Assembly (NCBI RefSeq): GCF_003591035.1
Contig: NZ_QYUO01000003.1
Location: 682,001 to 746,000 of the forward strand
DNA length: 64,000 bases
DNA from: Noviherbaspirillum saxi
GTDB lineage: Bacteria > Pseudomonadota > Gammaproteobacteria > Burkholderiales > Burkholderiaceae_D
Direction: 5' to 3'
Below are positions 8,609 to 16,919 of the stretch, one piece after another. The position numbers and the translations under genes are program-made. Position 1 is the stretch's first letter. Each line of letters starts with the position of its first letter. The notes under the pieces are model-generated. The model was not told the DNA's origin, made no database searches, and worked only from the letters and a program-made list of their open reading frames with translations.

Positions 8609-9085
8609 GTGAGACTGATCATTACATCCTTTTTGCTCGCTGCAGTCACGCAGGTTTGCGCGGCCGCGGACTACGCACCGATGTTTTTCGGCGAGGACTT
8701 TCAGGTCGAGCGCATGCCATTCGGATCGGGCACGCCGGCGTCCGGCTATACGATCGGATCGGAGGCGGCGGGACATGTCGTTGACGGCCTTTACCATATT
8801 CCGAATTATCTGCCCGGCCACCCGACAGCGGCTACCATCTGGCCGCGCGAGGTGCCGATCGAGTGCGAGCAGGACGCGGTGACCGGCGAACTGAAGTGCG
8901 GCGGCTATCGGGTGCATCCGGCGATCGGGCGCGGCGAGTATATCTTTATCCGACCGGTGTCCAAGGCGCAACAGACGCCAGTCGTGATCGAGCAGCGTCC
9001 CACACCGGCTTCCTGCGACTGCGTGGCCGACAGACCGGAGCCGCCAAAGCCGTTGCCGATGACACGGAAAAAGCCGCTGGGTTGA
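8609..9085 (+). CDS. Exported hypothetical protein
   Basis: I choose GTG 8609 because AGGAG lies five bases upstream and the product then begins with a good signal peptide (RLIITSFLLAAVTQVCAAA); the frame open from 8498 adds 37 residues with no ribosome site. The mature part (about 138 residues) has a Gly/Pro-rich body with several Cys (IECEQDAVTGELKCGGY, SCDCVAD) and a Pro/Lys-rich tail. The ribosome-site context (GGAGAAATC) repeats that of the previous gene. Function unknown; its place between an exported Cys protein and an L,D-transpeptidase suggests an envelope role. Confidence 0.5.
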   Translation: MRLIITSFLLAAVTQVCAAADYAPMFFGEDFQVERMPFGSGTPASGYTIGSEAAGHVVDGLYHIPNYLPGHPTAATIWPREVPIECEQDAVTGELKCGGYRVHPAIGRGEYIFIRPVSKAQQTPVVIEQRPTPASCDCVADRPEPPKPLPMTRKKPLG

Positions 9086-9089
9086 CAAC

Positions 9090-9434
9090 ATGGTGGTCGT
9101 CAATCTGGCACTAGCGTCGATCTGTTTTGCCGGGAACTGCTTTCCGGCGCTGGTTGGCGATAATACTCCGGCAGGGACATTCAGTCTGTCCCATCAACAG
9201 ATTCCCGATCCCGGTTATGGCGGCGACATCCTGGTCTACAAGGAAAATCGCAGGTATCTTTGGGCCATTCATCGGGTCTACACCCTCAATCCCGCGGAGC
9301 GTCGTATGGAGCGACTCAAATCCGCTCAGGCAGATGCGCGACGTTCCATCACCAATGGCTGCATCAACGTCATGCCGGACGTGTATCAGAAGCTGGTGGA
9401 CTGTTGCAGCAGGGATGTGCTGGTCATTCTTTAG
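9090..9434 (+). CDS. Small L,D-transpeptidase (YkuD domain)
   Basis: 114 residues. The segment FPALVGDNTPAGTFSL is the usual opening of the YkuD fold, AIHRVY (positions 68-73) carries the histidine and SITNGCINVMPDVYQKL (about 86-102) the catalytic Ser-x-x-x-Gly-Cys-(I/V)-(R/N) motif. These enzymes cross-link or cut peptidoglycan peptides or attach proteins to them. The N-terminus (VVVNLALASICFAGN) may be a short signal peptide. The gene starts four bases after the preceding stop, so translation is probably coupled. It is short for the family (usually over 150 residues), so it is nearly domain only. In a T3SS regulon it could open or reinforce the wall where the apparatus or a pilus crosses. 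Confidence 0.75.
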   Translation: MVVVNLALASICFAGNCFPALVGDNTPAGTFSLSHQQIPDPGYGGDILVYKENRRYLWAIHRVYTLNPAERRMERLKSAQADARRSITNGCINVMPDVYQKLVDCCSRDVLVIL

Positions 9435-9531
9435 TTTTAGCAGGGAGACGTAGCGCGCGAGCGTTGCTGCCGGCTTGCGTTATCCACAGATCCTCATTCT
9501 TGAATAATAGTTTTTATAGCGCCGATCCGAC

Positions 9532-10419
9532 ATGACCTTGAATAGCGTGCAAGACACGAGTGTATCGCAAGCATTCTATGCCTCTCCGGAGCGGGGCGGC
9601 GGCGGTCGTCGTATAAGTTTCGCCCATGCGCCAACCAGCAAAGCGCCCGTGCAAGCCGCGCCGTTTCCCTCGTCGTCGTTGGCATGGCTGCTCAACGCGA
9701 TGGATAAGGTAGTGCAGTCCGCGCCTATGGTTGTGCAGCACTACCTCGGAGTTGCCGGAAGATGTGAGCGAAAAATAAGTCGCGCAACGGATCTCGACCA
9801 GTTGTACGACGCCAATACGTTTTCAATCCTGAAGAGAACAGAAGCTGCGAAGCCATCACCCAGGACGAGCAAGACCTACACCTGGAAATCCGATACAGGC
9901 TTGCGTCTGAGCGCCCACGAAGCGTGGCGTCTGCTGGATGGCCTCGACATGGTGGATGGCGTAAAAAAGGTGCATGTCGACAAAGCCCGGGAATTTGCAA
10001 AGCACGCGCAATGGGCTAACAAAAGTATCGGGTTGGATAAGCTGGCACAGCAACTCGATTCCAGGTTATGCAGTGTTAATGTGAAACAGGGATATAAGGG
10101 CGCACTTAACGAATATTCGGGGACACTTGTAGTTACCGGGACAGATCGTGATGGCGAACGGAAGGCAATTCTGTGTCGATATGAAATGAAGCGGTCGGCG
10201 CTTCGATGGCAAGTGCATCAGAACGGTCAGCGGACACTTGGATATGTGGAATTGGGCGAAGGGTGGGAGACTCATCATTACGATGGTAAAGAAATGAAAA
10301 GGTTCGAGGAGTTCATGTCTCGTCCTGGCGATATCGCAGCGAAGTTTGACGCGAGCCGGATCATTATTCCCCTGGACGATCTGGATCTGCTCGATGCGGC
10401 ACTTCGGAGAGACGGATAG
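9532..10419 (+). CDS. Putative T3SS effector, family unknown
   Basis: 295 residues without a signal peptide. Residues 1-60 are rich in Ser, Ala, Pro and Gly with amphipathic character, as in effector N-termini. Residues 95-290 look globular with mixed alpha/beta content (LRLSAHEAWRLLDGLDMVDGVKK, GTLVVTGTDRDGERKAILCRYEMK, LRWQVHQNGQRTLGYVELGEGWETHHY). No catalytic motif is recognised. It starts 98 bases after the transpeptidase gene and I find no hrp box of its own, so it may be read through from the promoter at 7145. Confidence 0.5.
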   Translation: MTLNSVQDTSVSQAFYASPERGGGGRRISFAHAPTSKAPVQAAPFPSSSLAWLLNAMDKVVQSAPMVVQHYLGVAGRCERKISRATDLDQLYDANTFSILKRTEAAKPSPRTSKTYTWKSDTGLRLSAHEAWRLLDGLDMVDGVKKVHVDKAREFAKHAQWANKSIGLDKLAQQLDSRLCSVNVKQGYKGALNEYSGTLVVTGTDRDGERKAILCRYEMKRSALRWQVHQNGQRTLGYVELGEGWETHHYDGKEMKRFEEFMSRPGDIAAKFDASRIIIPLDDLDLLDAALRRDG

Positions 10420-10893
10420 CGACTGCGACCGAGCGATGCATGAAAGGGCAATGCGGCCTGAGCGGGCTTCGTTCAGTATATACGGGTAATCGGCTATTCC
10501 CCTAATGCGGTCTTCGTAACTTTCAATGCTCTAAGCGGGTGGTCAAAGCCATTCTAATAGTTTGCAGGCCCGGTTTATCGAGCTTGGTTCGGCTTCTCCC
10601 GCGGGCGGAAAAAGGGCTGGGGGCGCCTGGCATGGGAATGAGGGACCATGATAAGACCGCATGAGATATAGCGAGCTCCCTCACCCCCACCCCTCTCCCG
10701 CCTGCGGGAGAGGGGAGCCTTCTCCGTGTCAGAAAACTTTTGATAACTTGCTTAGTACACGATCGCGGAGTATCGAGAAGAGCAAGATGCAGCCGTCGTC
10801 ATGACGCATGTGCTGTGCGTTCTGTTTCAACTCACATATACCATTCTCAAATAACAATCCATGAAAAACCAACTATAGAAAGCTGATTAAAAA
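10420..10893. other. Intergenic region holding a palindromic repeat
   Basis: This 474-base gap holds the palindrome listed at 10677-10720. No convincing frame or hrp box is visible before the protease gene at 10894. Confidence 0.5.
10677..10720. repeat. Interspersed palindromic repeat (CCCCTCTCCCGC type)
   Basis: CCCCTCTCCCGC (10690-10701) and its exact complement (10704-10715) form a 12-bp stem with a two-base loop, preceded by TCCCTCACCCCCA. Sequences of this form are common dispersed repeats in GC-rich proteobacteria. It could also stop transcription from 10419. Confidence 0.6.
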
Positions 10894-12114
10894 ATGAAAT
10901 TAACAGACAGGCGTGAAACAGGTGTGGCGCAAACCTCCAGTTCTTGCGAGGACCGGGGTGGTGGAATAGCCGGGCTAAGCATCGCATATGCGGAATTCAG
11001 CAATGCGTCTGTTCGCGATGTCACGCCCTCGTCTCCAGTAAGGGAGCGGCTGTTCAATCTGAGTGAAAATTTGCGTTCGACGTGCGGAGATAGTAGCCAT
11101 ATCTGCTACTTTGCCACAGAGAGCGCGACGCCAAGCCATACGCCAATATGCTCCACCGACCTTATGCCGGAGCAAATTGCCGCTCTCAAAATTCAAGGGA
11201 AAGGCGATGAGCAAAAAAGGGAGATGCAGAGGACAAGCCAACGGTATGAAACTCTGCGCAATACTATTGCGACTTCAACCATCGCGAAAAAGGCGCGTGC
11301 CGAAAATGCAGATGAGCTCGACCATGATAATCCAGCTGCACTATTTGAAGAAGATCTTGAAAATAAAACCTCTCATGAATTAAAGAATCTATACGTTAAT
11401 AACTTCAGTAGTTATACCCATCTGCAAAAGAGCGTGCTGTCAGTCCTGATAAAAAACAAAGAGGATCAGGAACACTTGGTCGGTATATTTAAACTCACTC
11501 TAGAGAATACAGAAAAACTGCAAAAACACGGTGCAACGGATATACGACTGATTCCGCAAGATTTTTACTTGACGTTGACAAATGCCGCCCAAGGCGGAGG
11601 GCGCTGTTTGCCGCTGGTACGAATGGTGGCAACAGCCGAAATGAATGGAGGATGTACCAACTTCTTCGACAATTTGTATTTTGCCGCTGCCGATCCCGAG
11701 GGGGAGAAAGCAACAATACTAAGGGAAGGACTGGCATCGCTTCATAGCAATGTAGGCGCGATACAGGCGGAATGCGATGTGGACTCTCTAAATGTAAAGG
11801 AAATTGTCAACACACTAGAGAGGCTAGGGAGTGGTGCATGTCTTTCTTTGCTCACATCGAATCATGCCATGCTTGTTGTATCTACTATGGACGCTGGAAA
11901 AAAGGCTTATATGTTTTATGATCCGAACTTTGCCAAGGCAACGTTCACGTCCTCTCAAGATCTTGAGAACTATCTCGACCATCATTTTTCCGATTTCCAC
12001 ACCGTCTATGGCATGGAAACCAAAAACGGCAAAAACACCTTAACGGTGAAGCAAATCGATGCGCAAAAAATGCACGCTGTAATAGAGGGCTGCGGGTTGC
12101 GCACTTTGCTTTAA
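10894..12114 (+). CDS. Putative T3SS effector, C58-like (YopT/AvrPphB) cysteine protease
   Basis: 406 residues. The C-terminal third carries the likely catalytic triad: Cys238 in QGGGRCLPLVR, His324 in SNHAMLVVS and Asp343 in YMFYDPNFAKATF. The spacing and the HAM/HAV followed by a strand and (F/Y)(F/Y)DPN are the hallmark of family C58 (YopT, AvrPphB, HopN1), which cleaves host kinases or prenylated GTPases. The first 65 residues are Ser/Arg-rich as in secretion signals; residues 100-220 are charged and helical. Unlike AvrPphB there is no obvious autocleavage-linked acylation site. It lies between an effector candidate and the master regulator. No hrp box found upstream; base composition is lower in GC than the structural genes. 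Confidence 0.65.
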   Translation: MKLTDRRETGVAQTSSSCEDRGGGIAGLSIAYAEFSNASVRDVTPSSPVRERLFNLSENLRSTCGDSSHICYFATESATPSHTPICSTDLMPEQIAALKIQGKGDEQKREMQRTSQRYETLRNTIATSTIAKKARAENADELDHDNPAALFEEDLENKTSHELKNLYVNNFSSYTHLQKSVLSVLIKNKEDQEHLVGIFKLTLENTEKLQKHGATDIRLIPQDFYLTLTNAAQGGGRCLPLVRMVATAEMNGGCTNFFDNLYFAAADPEGEKATILREGLASLHSNVGAIQAECDVDSLNVKEIVNTLERLGSGACLSLLTSNHAMLVVSTMDAGKKAYMFYDPNFAKATFTSSQDLENYLDHHFSDFHTVYGMETKNGKNTLTVKQIDAQKMHAVIEGCGLRTLL

Positions 12115-12175
12115 ATGAAAAGACCAAGCTTGCAATCGTCATCACTCCGACGGAAGTCGAGTGAGATAGTTTGCA

Positions 12176-14452
12176 TCAAACCTTTTTCCACCCACGGACT
12201 CGCTCCTGCCCCTCCCGCACCAAATCAACAATCTCCGCCAGCGAGAAACCATCAAGCTTGTTGGGATTGTCGATCATGGTGAGCGGTTCGCCCAGTTGCA
12301 GCAGCAGGCGGTTCAACAGCAAGATGCAGAACGTGCGGCAATTCCCGTCCGGGAACGGTCGCAGGCGCTGCATTTGTTGGCACAGCCCGGCAGCTGCCCG
12401 GACCTTGTCTTGCCGACTAGCCTCCTTTGCCGACAGCGTATTGGAATAGTCATCGATCCATCGGTTCATCAATGAGGCTTGATCCGCGGGAAGCGCTTCG
12501 TCGCGTTTGAAGATCTTGTACTCGGCGCCGCCGATGCCGCGTTTGGTGTAAAAAGAAAACCGGATTGCGCTGTCGTACCCACCCTGCACGCCACGGTCTT
12601 CGATGAACTGCTGCAGTTCGCGTTCGCCATCGGCAGTGACGGTTTCACCCGGCAGCATGCCGAATTGCGCCCATGCGCCACAGACGTCGGGCAGCAACGA
12701 CGATACCGCTGCTTCGCCATCGATGCTGGCGAGGGCATGCAAGCGCACAATCATCGCGAGGTCCAGACGCTTCTTGAGGTCATTGACTGCGGATAGCCAT
12801 CCGCGGCCCATCTTGAATAAATAACTGGATTCGCTGTCGAACAAATGCCCGATATACGGGTTGTCATCGATACCGAGTCCTTTGGCGTGCATCAGGTCCA
12901 CCTTGATCGGATCAAGGCACAGGCGCCACACGTTGCTGCGAGCCACATCGGCCAGCGCCGGCATGGACGCCAGCTTGTCGAACACCTGCTGCGTATCGAC
13001 CATGCGTGGACGGAAATTTTCGAGTGCGCCGCGCGCGGTGCGCGCATAGCGATCCGCCGCCTGGCTGTTGACCATGTCCTGTAAAAAATTGCCCGTTGGG
13101 CGGCGCAGCTCGGCGCAGATATCCTGGATCGCCTCGCGTACCGTATCTATGGCGCCCGGCACCCAGTGGTCTGGGGGGCCGTCTGCGCATGGTTCATCCC
13201 CCGGTGTGGTCTTGCGTGCGTGAGATAGAGCGTCCAACAGGGCGCCGACGAACTCGTGATGCGGAAAGATCAGTTGATCGGCGCGTGCCACTTTCGTCTC
13301 GACCAACTGTTTGAAGGTGACGGTGAAGCGTTCCTTGATGCATAGCCGTAGCGGGGCCGCCAGCGTCGGCGTACATTCGGCGGACGCAGATTCTGTCGCT
13401 TCGGCGCGTAGGTTTCTTTCGTTATCGTTGCCGGGCACGACCTGCACCGGATCCATCTCGGGCGGAGTAAGGTGCGGTGTCGCAGGAAGCGGCCCGCCAT
13501 CCATCCGAATACCCAAGATCCGGATGCGGTAGTACAACGTGTTGACCGACATCTGCAACTCGCGAGCGGCTTTGGCCACAGCCTGATTGTGACGGCGTAG
13601 CGTGGAAAGAATCACTTCGCGTTCGAACAGTCGTACCCGCTCGCGCAAGGATAGCGAGACGTCGTCCGTTGATTGCAGAGGTGCCGCTTCAACGGCAGGC
13701 GTACCGATGTCGCCGTTTGATTCATCTTCGACCGGCGGCAAGCCGAGCGCATAGCGTTCGGCAGCATTCTTCAATTCACGAATGTTGCCCGGCCATGGAT
13801 ATTCCATCAGCAGTTTCTGGATACTGCCGGCTGTCGTTGGGCGCGTGCGTCCGTGGCGCCGGCAGGCATCGGTCAGAAACTCGGTGAACAGCGGCAGAAT
13901 CTTTTCCCGTGCATCGCGCAGCGAGGGCAGGCGCAACTTCACCACATTGAGCCGATAGTACAAGTCCTTGCGGAAGCTTCCCTGTTCGGCCAGCGTCAGC
14001 AGCGCAATCTTGGTTGACGCGATCACCCGGAAATCGGAGCGATAGAACCGGCTGCCGCCCAGCCGCTCCGTGCCGCGTTCCTGCAACGCGCGCAACAGCT
14101 TGGCTTGAATATTCAGCGGCATGCTGTCGATTTCATCCAGGTACAGCGTGCCCTGGTCCGCCAGCTCCAGCTTGCCCTCCTTGGGGCGTGACGCGCCGGT
14201 GAAGGCGCCGACTTCATAGCCGAACAGTTCGCTTTCGGCGATGTTTTCCGGTACCGCCGCGCAGTTGATCGCGATGAACTTGCCCTGCCGCCGGGAGCGT
14301 CGATGGATTTCGCGCGCCAGCATGTCTTTGCCGGTACCGGTCTCGCCTTCGATCAGGACGTCGACGGACAGCGGTGCGATTTCCTCCGCAAGAAAGCTTG
14401 GCGCATCCGGCGTTTCGTCGGCCAGGAAAGGTGTTGTCAAAGGAGCATTCAT
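12176..14452 (-). CDS. HrpS-type sigma-54 activator fused to a degenerate Fic-like domain
   Basis: 758 residues in one frame. Residues 1-240 are a complete AAA+ enhancer-binding ATPase: Walker A GETGTGKD (36-43), the sigma-54-contacting GAFTGA loop (82-87), Walker B LYLDEI (103-108) and the PWPGNIREL segment (219-227). There is no N-terminal receiver domain, as in HrpR/HrpS. A Fis-type helix-turn-helix is at about 285-315 (QAVAKAARELQMSVNTLYYRI). HrpS proteins end there; this one goes on for 440 residues. That extension is helical and ends with RLRPFPDGNCRTFCILLLNR (residues 696-715), close to the Fic motif HPFx(D/E)GNGR but with Arg for the catalytic His and Cys for the last Gly. It should activate the sigma-54 promoters at 26617 and 29656. 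The extension could sense or regulate. Confidence 0.8.
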   Translation of the reverse strand: MNAPLTTPFLADETPDAPSFLAEEIAPLSVDVLIEGETGTGKDMLAREIHRRSRRQGKFIAINCAAVPENIAESELFGYEVGAFTGASRPKEGKLELADQGTLYLDEIDSMPLNIQAKLLRALQERGTERLGGSRFYRSDFRVIASTKIALLTLAEQGSFRKDLYYRLNVVKLRLPSLRDAREKILPLFTEFLTDACRRHGRTRPTTAGSIQKLLMEYPWPGNIRELKNAAERYALGLPPVEDESNGDIGTPAVEAAPLQSTDDVSLSLRERVRLFEREVILSTLRRHNQAVAKAARELQMSVNTLYYRIRILGIRMDGGPLPATPHLTPPEMDPVQVVPGNDNERNLRAEATESASAECTPTLAAPLRLCIKERFTVTFKQLVETKVARADQLIFPHHEFVGALLDALSHARKTTPGDEPCADGPPDHWVPGAIDTVREAIQDICAELRRPTGNFLQDMVNSQAADRYARTARGALENFRPRMVDTQQVFDKLASMPALADVARSNVWRLCLDPIKVDLMHAKGLGIDDNPYIGHLFDSESSYLFKMGRGWLSAVNDLKKRLDLAMIVRLHALASIDGEAAVSSLLPDVCGAWAQFGMLPGETVTADGERELQQFIEDRGVQGGYDSAIRFSFYTKRGIGGAEYKIFKRDEALPADQASLMNRWIDDYSNTLSAKEASRQDKVRAAAGLCQQMQRLRPFPDGNCRTFCILLLNRLLLQLGEPLTMIDNPNKLDGFSLAEIVDLVREGQERVRGWKKV

Positions 14453-14845
14453 GGTTTGTCGTTTGAATTCATGCGGTCACAACATGCTGCGACATGCGCA
14501 TTGCACGTCGCGTGCCAGATCGGAGTTAAGTGGACATGGCTTGTTCTGCGCCGACCAACGGCGCCCGGCGGAATCGATGCTTCCAAATCTGAAAGAATGA
14601 GGCCGCAAGGATCTTGCGCGACTGCCGGGGCACGCCAGCCGTTTGCTATCGTAATCATGGTCCGACTCCGGTTGCGCCTGCCGGCGAACCAAACGGCGCG
14701 CCCATCCACTAAAAGTCCGGCGCGTCCGCACACACACCTGGAACGGGGTTTGCTTGCAGACCTTGTCGGAGACATTGCAGGCGAGCGCATGGGCGCCACG
14801 CTTGCCCAGGACCTTACAAAGATTTGACCACAACAGCTTATCCAT
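14453..14845. other. Divergent intergenic region
   Basis: It separates the leftward activator gene from the rightward ATPase gene. I see no sigma-54 or hrp-box promoter and no credible small gene in it. Confidence 0.4.
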
Positions 14846-15940
14846 ATGAATAACGACTTTTCCTTATCCCGCGACCTGGTTCAAGAGATCATTGGCTTGA
14901 TCGGCTCCGACCAGGTGTTTACCGACATTCATATCGAGCAGGACGCGCCGATGATGATCAAGACGCCGCGCGGCTGGCAGGAAGTCGGCGGCGAGCCGGT
15001 ACTGATGGAAGAAATGACGCCGGTACTGGATTCGATCGACAGGGAGTGGGCGGCCAAGCTGCCCGGCGGCGCGATCGACCGGCCATTTGTGCTGACGCGC
15101 TGCCGGTTGCGCTGCAACGCCTTTCTCGCGTCCGGCGGCACCAAGGTCGTTATCTCGATCCGCCGCTTGCCACTGCATCCGATACCGCTGGAGCGCACCG
15201 GTTTGCCACAGTATGTGAAGACCATGCTTGAAGCGACCAAGGGGGTTATCTTCGTCACCGGTCCGACTGGCGCCGGCAAGACCACCACGCTGGCATCGAT
15301 GCTGGACCACATCAACAGCACGCGTACCGGCCATATCGTCACCATCGAGCAGCCGATCGAGTATCAGCTCATGCGCAAAAAATCCATCGTCTCGCAAAAG
15401 GAAGTGGTGACCGACACACCGAGCTTTTCGTCCGGCTTGCGCGAAGCCATGCGACAGAACCCGGATGTCATCATGGTCGGCGAAATCCGCGACCAGGAGA
15501 CCGCGGAAACGGTATTGCACGCGGGCGAATCGGGACACCTGGTACTGGCGACCATGCATACCAACAGCGCGGTCAACGCGATTACCAAGCTCTTGTCTTT
15601 CTTTCCGCACCATCAGCAGGAGCAGCGGGCGATCGCACTCGCCAATTCGATGATCGGTGTAATTTGCCAGGGGCTGGTGCCGACCGAAAACGGCGACGCC
15701 TTTGTGCTGGCGAGCGAACTGCTGTTCAATAACAACCAGCAGATCGCCAAATTCATCGCCGACCCCGCCAAGCTGCCGCTGCTCGCGGATTTCATGAAAC
15801 GGCGCGAGGACAATATGTCGCGTTGCCTCAATGAAGACCTCGCGCAGCTTGTCGGCCGCAAGCTGATCAGCCCGAAAGATGCGATGCGGGTGGCGTACAA
15901 CCGGATTGAACTGCATGAAATGATCAGCAGCAAGCGGTGA
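14846..15940 (+). CDS. PilT-like secretion ATPase
   Basis: 364 residues. Walker A GPTGAGKTTT (about 138-147), the Asp box/Walker B region QNPDVIMVGEIRDQETAETVL and the His box SGHLVLATMHTNSA follow the order seen in PilT/PilU retraction ATPases (usual length about 345-380). The N-terminal PAS-like region (TDIHIEQDAPMMIKTPRGW) also fits. The C-terminal part is less like PilT. DotB-type ATPases of type IVB secretion are a possible alternative. No pilin, PilB, PilC or PilQ gene is near, so the partner machine is unknown; it may work with other pilus genes elsewhere or with the exported proteins at 7.2-9.4 kb. The start lacks a clear ribosome site. Confidence 0.7.
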   Translation: MNNDFSLSRDLVQEIIGLIGSDQVFTDIHIEQDAPMMIKTPRGWQEVGGEPVLMEEMTPVLDSIDREWAAKLPGGAIDRPFVLTRCRLRCNAFLASGGTKVVISIRRLPLHPIPLERTGLPQYVKTMLEATKGVIFVTGPTGAGKTTTLASMLDHINSTRTGHIVTIEQPIEYQLMRKKSIVSQKEVVTDTPSFSSGLREAMRQNPDVIMVGEIRDQETAETVLHAGESGHLVLATMHTNSAVNAITKLLSFFPHHQQEQRAIALANSMIGVICQGLVPTENGDAFVLASELLFNNNQQIAKFIADPAKLPLLADFMKRREDNMSRCLNEDLAQLVGRKLISPKDAMRVAYNRIELHEMISSKR

Positions 15941-16034
15941 AAGAGTGGAAGGCGGCGCGGTCACCAAGTCTTAGTGGTGCTTGGGACCGCCCCGGTTCCA
16001 AGGGTACTGGGCGATTGCGCGGCCCATATCTCGG

Positions 16035-16381
16035 TCAGACCTCGGCAGGACGCAGCCAGCCAGTCACTTCTCGCATCGCCTGGTGCATCAAATCTTCATC
16101 GCGCATAATACTAATGTCTACCACCTGGTGGTTATCATTGTCTGGATAGCTTTTACTGTCGAGCTCTGGTAGCCACGTCCCGCTTTTCGTCAGTTCGACG
16201 GACTGCGGAAGAAATTCTTCCAATACGGCATCCAGATCAAGTGCATGGTCACTGAATGGCGCGGCAAGTCTCCTTTCGAAACTGTTCCCGGACCGGGTCG
16301 ACGCGTAAATTGGTCAGGGCCTGATATCTGGCGGTTTTGAGGCAAAGCCATGTCACGGTTTGGGGCGGAGATCGGATTCAT
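16035..16381 (-). pseudogene. Frameshifted effector remnant under a perfect hrp box
   Basis: ATG 16381 opens MNPISAPNRDMALPQNRQIS, an Ile/Ser/Pro-rich, effector-like N-terminus, which stays open until 16190. In the overlapping frame a second stretch (VLEEFLPQSVELTKSGTW, then DNHQVVDISIMRDEDLMHQAMREVTGWLRPAEV, about 16224-16035) looks like real protein and ends at a stop. A single shift within the overlap, about 16190-16260, would join them into a protein of about 115 residues. The hrp box at 16448-16475 points straight at the ATG. So this is probably a small HrpL-controlled effector broken by a frameshift; a two-frame design or sequence error is possible. Function unknown. Confidence 0.4.
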
Positions 16382-16447
16382 TATTCAGGTACGAGTGTCG
16401 GCGCGCCGGATTCGCGGTGGCGGGCGGCAATGTTGAATGGTCATCGG

Positions 16448-16475
16448 TGAGTGGCATTAATCCATGTCCGGTTCC
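16448..16475 (-). promoter_or_regulatory. Perfect hrp box
   Basis: On the minus strand GGAACC, 15 bases, CCACTCA: an exact match to the hrp-box consensus. The only leftward frame nearby is the remnant starting at 16381, 66 bases away. Confidence 0.7.
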
Positions 16476-16696
16476 CCGCATGGCCAAGGCCATGTCATTG
16501 CCGATACACTCATGCCTCATTTACGTACAACACCTCGATTCTCCCGATGCAGATGTTTTCGATGAGCGATCCCCAGAAGGCGAAGTTTCTGCAAGTCCTG
16601 ATCGATCGACATCGTGACCGAAGGATGTTTCCTTACGGCTCATTCCATCTTTGCCTTCACCCTGATACCGCCGCCGCACGATTGTTTATTTTTTCG

Positions 16697-16724
16697 GGAA
16701 CCGGATTATGCGTATGGCTACTTA
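16697..16724 (+). promoter_or_regulatory. hrp box of the repeat-protein gene
   Basis: GGAACC, 15 bases, CTACTTA, then ACGCGTAT. One mismatch in the second half. It lies about 200 bases before the GTG at 16920. Confidence 0.65.
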
Positions 16725-16919
16725 ACGCGTATAGACACTGGGCGTAGTACCGTGATCGCGTGATCGCCGCGTGTGAACCCGAGCGCAGTGAGTCTATTGC
16801 ATGCGCCCGGACGCTGTAAGGAGATCTCACGTCGGCGCTGTGATGGCTGGTAGATTGCTGTGCTCAAAGACGTTCCGCGTGAGAGCTCGTTTTTGAAAAT
16901 CGAATAGGGAGATGATCAA

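Noticed and set aside
9463-9490. hrp box for the gene at 9532
   Set aside because: CCACAGA at 9484 fits the second half but there is no GGAAC-like half at the right distance.
10677-10720. Strong terminator candidate
   Set aside because: The stem is perfect, but no T run follows on either strand and the sequence looks like a dispersed palindromic repeat, so I list it as a repeat.
10811-10838. hrp box for the protease gene
   Set aside because: TCACATA at 10832 is good, but the upstream hexamer is TGCTGT, unlike GGAACC.
14864-15967. Long open frame antisense to the PilT-like gene
   Set aside because: It is a mirror of a strongly coding GC-rich gene; its product is His/Arg/Gln-rich with no motif, and the plus frame carries a full ATPase.
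16545-16747. Small plus-strand gene before the repeat protein
   Set aside because: The frame runs across the hrp box at 16697, has no ribosome site and its product shows no pattern.
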